Positions 14,135-17,055 of a stretch of DNA of 17,055 nt are shown one piece after another (position 1 is the first letter of the stretch; each line of letters starts with the position of its first letter). Position numbers and translations under genes: made by a program. The notes beneath the pieces were generated by a model. That model saw only the letters and a list, made by a program, of their open reading frames with translations, was not told the origin of the DNA and did no database searches. Source of the DNA: CAMDMI01 sp044359055 (GTDB taxonomy: Bacteria; Bacteroidota; Bacteroidia; Cytophagales; Flexibacteraceae); NCBI GenBank assembly GCA_044359055.1, contig JBIKMV010000041.1, positions 1 through 17,055 of the forward strand, in the 5' to 3' direction.

Positions 14135-17055
14135 TTAGTTTTTGACCACTTTCAGATCTTTTTCAAAACCTTCGGCGATAAATTTTAGGAGATAAATTCC
14201 TGAAGGCTGGTCGGTGAGATTTAACTCTAAAAAATTGCTGACATCCTGCTCGCCAGTTTCCATGACAAGCGTTCCCAGCATATTGTAAACCTTGATTTTA
14301 ACATTTCCGCTGATCCCTTCAGTCCTGATCTGAAACCTTCCGTGACCAGGATTAGGGTAAAGGCTGAATGATGGCTGAACATCTCCACCCTCCAATCCGG
14401 ACCGGCAGGCAGCAAGAGCCACAGAATGAGACCTGACAGCAGAAGTGGTACAAGCATTGGCAGCTCTGACAGAAATGCTTCCTGCCACAGTTCCCCATTT
14501 GGCGGTTATGGCATTGGTTCCTGCCCCGGTGAGAATAGAAGCCCCGGTGGGAAGCGTCCAGTTGTAAGTGAGACCTGATACTGCTGTAACACTGAAAGCA
14601 AGTCCCGTTGCAAGAGGACAAACAGAAGCAGGCCCTGAAATAACCGAAGGTGTCGCAGGTATCCTGCTGATGGCAAGGGTTCTGGCGGTTCCTGATCCGC
14701 AGGCATTTGCCGCAGCCACCGAGATATTTCCGCTTACAAAAGCCGTTGAAGCACTCATGGTCATAGAAGTTCCCGAATTTGTTGTGATGGTGCATCCGGA
14801 AGGAACCGTCCAGTTATATGAAGTGGCATTGGCTACTGCCGCAATGGTGTAGGTATAAGTCCCGCCGCAGACCCCAACAGATATGCCGGTTATGGTACCG
14901 GGCTGCCCGGGAACCGAACCGATGGAAAGAGTCCTTGCGACACTGCTTCCACAACTATTGCCTGCTGTGACAGATATGCTGCCAGAAACGAAACCGGCGG
15001 GAAAAGTAACCGAAACAGAGGTTGTTCCCTGACCACTGTTCACTATTGCTCCGGCAGGTACAATCCAAATATATGAAGTGGCACTGGCTACAGCAGCGAT
15101 GGTGTAGGTATAGGTCGACCCACCACACACCCCACTGGAAGAACCTGCTATGGTACCGGGCTGTGAAGGTACTGCCCTTACAGACAGAGTACGAGATGTG
15201 CTGTTTCCACAACTATTACCTGCTGTTACAGAAATGCTGCCAGAAAGGAAACCGGTGGGAAAAGTAACCGAAACAGAAGTTGTTCCCTGACCGCTGTTCA
15301 CTATCGCTCCGGCAGGTACCGACCAGTTGTAGACAGTTGCACCTGTTGTGGAGGCAGGACATGTATAAGTTTGTGTACTTCCGGCACAGACTCCTGAAGA
15401 AGGACCTGTAATGGAGGCAGGTGAAACGGGCACTGAATAAACGGCAATGGAACGATTTGTGCTGTAAGAACAGGCTGTTCCGGAGTTTACTGAGATGGTT
15501 CCGCTGGTGAAAGGAACGGGGAAAGTAACGGTGATTGAGGTTGTACCCTGACCACTATTTATGATGGCCCCGGCGGGAACTGTCCAGGTGTAAACAGAAG
15601 CACCATCGACCGCAGGTGTAGAATAGGTTTGTCTGCTACCCGCACAGACTGCGGTAAGTGGCCCTGATATGGAAGCAGGCGTATTGGTGGTCCTTGTCAA
15701 AAACAAAGTTCGGATCGTGGAGGCTCCAGCGCAATTATTTGCCGAAACACTTATGGTGCCGGAAGAAAATCCGGCTGCAAACTGCAGCACCATTGAGTTT
15801 GTACCCTGTCCACTTACAATGCTGCTACCCGCGGGTGCTGTCCATGTGTAGGAGGTTGCACCAGACACAGGAGCTACTGAATAGGTACGGACCTGTGTAG
15901 AGCAGGCACCAGCCGTGATACCAGAAATTACCCCCGGCTGACCCGGCCTAACAGTTATCACTGTTATTGTGATACACCTTTGGGTTCCGTTTAAGCAGCC
16001 ATTTCGTGGAGTTACGCATATATTTCCACCGGCAAAGGTTGAAGAAAAGGCAACACTGATGCTGTTTGTTACTGAAGTTCCTGTAGCGCCTGAGGGAAGA
16101 GTCCAGACATAACTGCTTGCACCAAGAACAGCATCAACGGAAAACACAATACCGGAGGTGCTTCGGCATACAGCCGATGAGCCTGCAATATTGCCTGTTA
16201 CAGGGAGAGAGGGTGTACCATTGTCAACCATCCCATCGCAGTTGTCGTCAATACCATTGCAGATTTCAGATGCAGCCGGATTTATTGCGGCGTTGTTATC
16301 ATTGCAATCATTGCTATTCGAAACATACCCGAAAGGCTTTTCACAGGCCAAAACGGAACCTGTGCTCCTGCCATACCCATCACCGTCTGTATCAGGGTAC
16401 CATGCTGAGGCATTAACGATAGCTACTTGTGCCGTACTGTCCATCGCCATGATACAACCTGTTACCATATTAACGGCTGAGACCGAAATGGTTCCGGCCT
16501 GACTGAAGCCAGAAGCGGTAAGTAGTGAACCTGTGCCGGCAAGAACCTCAGAAGACCCTCCGGAGGAATTTGCGAAAGTGTAATTGACTCCATTTTCAGA
16601 ACCTGATAGGGTAACAGAAACTCCTGCCCCGGGAAATGAACAAAAGGAACCACCCCCCGAAACAACAAAAACAGCGGGATTGGCATTTACCGATACCGAC
16701 TGTGAAGCCGTTCCCTGACAACCATTCGCATCTGTAACTGTAACAGAATAATTTCCGCTCGCATCTAAAGTAACCGACTGACCTGTTGAACCATTCGACC
16801 AGCTGTAGGCACTGCCTGAGGTTGCCGTCAGATCAACACTGCCGCCCTGACAGAAGGTCGTCGGGCCATTGGCTGATATGCTTACCGATGGATTGGCATT
16901 TACCGTTACCGACTGTGAAGCCGTTCCCTGACAACCATTGGCATCGGTAACTGTAACAGCATAATTGCCGCTTGCACTTACTGTAACCGATTGGCTTGAA
17001 GCGCCATTCGACCAGCTGTAGGCACTGCCTGAGGTTGCCGTCAGATCAACACTGC
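14135..17055 (-). CDS. Giant repeat-rich T9SS surface protein (N-terminus outside window)
   Basis: The minus-strand frame runs open from the right edge to the TAA at 14135-14137, at least 972 residues. I translated 16469-17055 by hand and found no stop and no ATG, so the Met at 16468 is internal (context SVSAVNMVTGC). Order from the N-terminal side: two ~71-aa Ig/PKD-like repeats (YSWSNG, SVTVTDANGCQGTASQSV), a transition module, then a MopE-like motif (WYPDTDGDGYG ... NDCNDNNAAINP ... EICNGIDDNCDGMVDNG, nt 16405-16217). Seven PKD-like repeats of ~80-87 aa follow, each with a VCxGS-TYT start, an NWTVPAG core and a SGxISVxA-N-CG end. Last is a C-terminal T9SS type A sorting domain (SLYPNPGHGRFQI ... 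SGIYLLKFIAEGFEKDLKVVKN). It is probably an adhesin-like cell-surface protein. Cargo of this kind is common in gliding or surface-living Bacteroidota. No catalytic domain is visible in this part. Confidence 0.92.
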   Translation of the reverse strand, partial: SVDLTATSGSAYSWSNGASSQSVTVSASGNYAVTVTDANGCQGTASQSVTVNANPSVSISANGPTTFCQGGSVDLTATSGSAYSWSNGSTGQSVTLDASGNYSVTVTDANGCQGTASQSVSVNANPAVFVVSGGGSFCSFPGAGVSVTLSGSENGVNYTFANSSGGSSEVLAGTGSLLTASGFSQAGTISVSAVNMVTGCIMAMDSTAQVAIVNASAWYPDTDGDGYGRSTGSVLACEKPFGYVSNSNDCNDNNAAINPAASEICNGIDDNCDGMVDNGTPSLPVTGNIAGSSAVCRSTSGIVFSVDAVLGASSYVWTLPSGATGTSVTNSISVAFSSTFAGGNICVTPRNGCLNGTQRCITITVITVRPGQPGVISGITAGACSTQVRTYSVAPVSGATSYTWTAPAGSSIVSGQGTNSMVLQFAAGFSSGTISVSANNCAGASTIRTLFLTRTTNTPASISGPLTAVCAGSRQTYSTPAVDGASVYTWTVPAGAIINSGQGTTSITVTFPVPFTSGTISVNSGTACSYSTNRSIAVYSVPVSPASITGPSSGVCAGSTQTYTCPASTTGATVYNWSVPAGAIVNSGQGTTSVSVTFPTGFLSGSISVTAGNSCGNSTSRTLSVRAVPSQPGTIAGSSSGVCGGSTYTYTIAAVASATSYIWIVPAGAIVNSGQGTTSVSVTFPAGFVSGSISVTAGNSCGSSVARTLSIGSVPGQPGTITGISVGVCGGTYTYTIAAVANATSYNWTVPSGCTITTNSGTSMTMSASTAFVSGNISVAAANACGSGTARTLAISRIPATPSVISGPASVCPLATGLAFSVTAVSGLTYNWTLPTGASILTGAGTNAITAKWGTVAGSISVRAANACTTSAVRSHSVALAACRSGLEGGDVQPSFSLYPNPGHGRFQIRTEGISGNVKIKVYNMLGTLVMETGEQDVSNFLELNLTDQPSGIYLLKFIAEGFEKDLKVVKN
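14408..16213 (-). repeat. Array of seven PKD-like coding repeats (~240-261 bp period)
   Basis: Seven modules are counted by their opening Cys motifs (SSAVC, TAGAC, LTAVC, SSGVC, SSGVC, SVGVC, PASVC). The centre copies are the most alike: AGAIVNSGQGTTSVSVTFP occurs twice and AGAIINSGQGTTSITVTFP once. At DNA level the segment around 15021-15060 recurs with a few changes starting at 15279 and again at 15540, giving periods of 258 and 261 bp. Paired Cys residues in each module could form disulfides. The similarity gradient suggests expansion from the middle. Confidence 0.85.
16681..17055 (-). repeat. 213-bp near-identical tandem coding repeat reaching the right edge
   Basis: The stretch 16681-16842 recurs at 16894-17055 with a 213-bp (71-codon) offset. 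The last 35 bp of each (16808-16842 and 17021-17055) are identical, and the protein repeats SVDLTATSGSAYSWSNG. The window stops inside the second copy, so more copies may follow to the right. Confidence 0.9.

Noticed and set aside
14568..15900. Several 60-94-codon plus-strand open frames opposite the giant repeat protein
   Set aside because: They lie antisense to a clear repeat protein ending in a T9SS domain and share its repeat period; the low stop density follows from the sense codon pattern.
16466..16468. ATG at 16468 as start of the repeat protein
   Set aside because: The frame stays open to the right edge with clear repeat modules upstream of this Met, and no signal peptide follows it.
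14408..17055. Regular repeats that might suggest a CRISPR array
   Set aside because: Periods of 213-261 bp, diverged copies and a continuous open reading frame show coding repeats, not short repeats with unique spacers.

Overview
The window looks like chromosomal DNA from a member of the Bacteroidota. The evidence is three secreted proteins with C-terminal type IX secretion (T9SS) type A sorting domains, an SPII-lipoprotein-rich gene set, little Shine-Dalgarno sequence ahead of starts, a proteorhodopsin with the Met typical of this phylum at the tuning position, and an archaeal-type prolyl-tRNA synthetase. No insertion sequence, phage gene, CRISPR array, rRNA or tRNA was seen.

Layout, left to right. 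(1) 1-1274 holds the 3' part of proS. It converges on a membrane protein of glycosyltransferase-C type (1291-3000, minus). (2) 3177-3887 encodes a stand-alone membrane sensor domain of the four-helix-bundle MCP type. It converges with only 3 bp between stop codons on a two-gene minus-strand unit: an MbnP-family lipoprotein (4714-5496) followed by an overlapping di-haem MauG/cytochrome c peroxidase-like protein (3891-4751), which I read as an MbnH partner. (3) Divergent from that pair, a lipoprotein (5728-6450) overlaps a T9SS-exported subtilisin-like protease (6422-8080). A large T9SS surface protein with fibronectin-III-like repeats follows (8376-11072) and ends in a clear terminator. (4) About 650 bp of mostly non-coding DNA with several hairpins leads to a proton-pumping rhodopsin (11775-12494, minus). 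(5) Across a 584-bp divergent intergenic region lie nuoB and nuoC (13079-14078), without nuoA or nuoD. (6) A bidirectional terminator separates nuoC from a giant repeat-rich T9SS protein (14135 to the right edge, minus) whose N-terminus lies outside the window.

Functional reading. The MbnP/MbnH pair suggests copper binding through a post-translationally oxidised tryptophan. The rhodopsin has the Asp-Thr-Glu proton-pump set, green tuning, and a glycine at the helix-E position that forms the carotenoid-antenna fenestration in xanthorhodopsin. nuoBC implies that the rest of Complex I is encoded elsewhere in the genome. The T9SS cargo points to a surface-attached or polymer-interacting lifestyle. 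The most interesting items are the MbnP-MbnH pair, the fenestrated rhodopsin with tandem 3' hairpins, the orphan nuoBC pair, and the MopE-like metal-binding motif inside the giant repeat protein. All functional statements rest on recognising family motifs by eye; no search was run.
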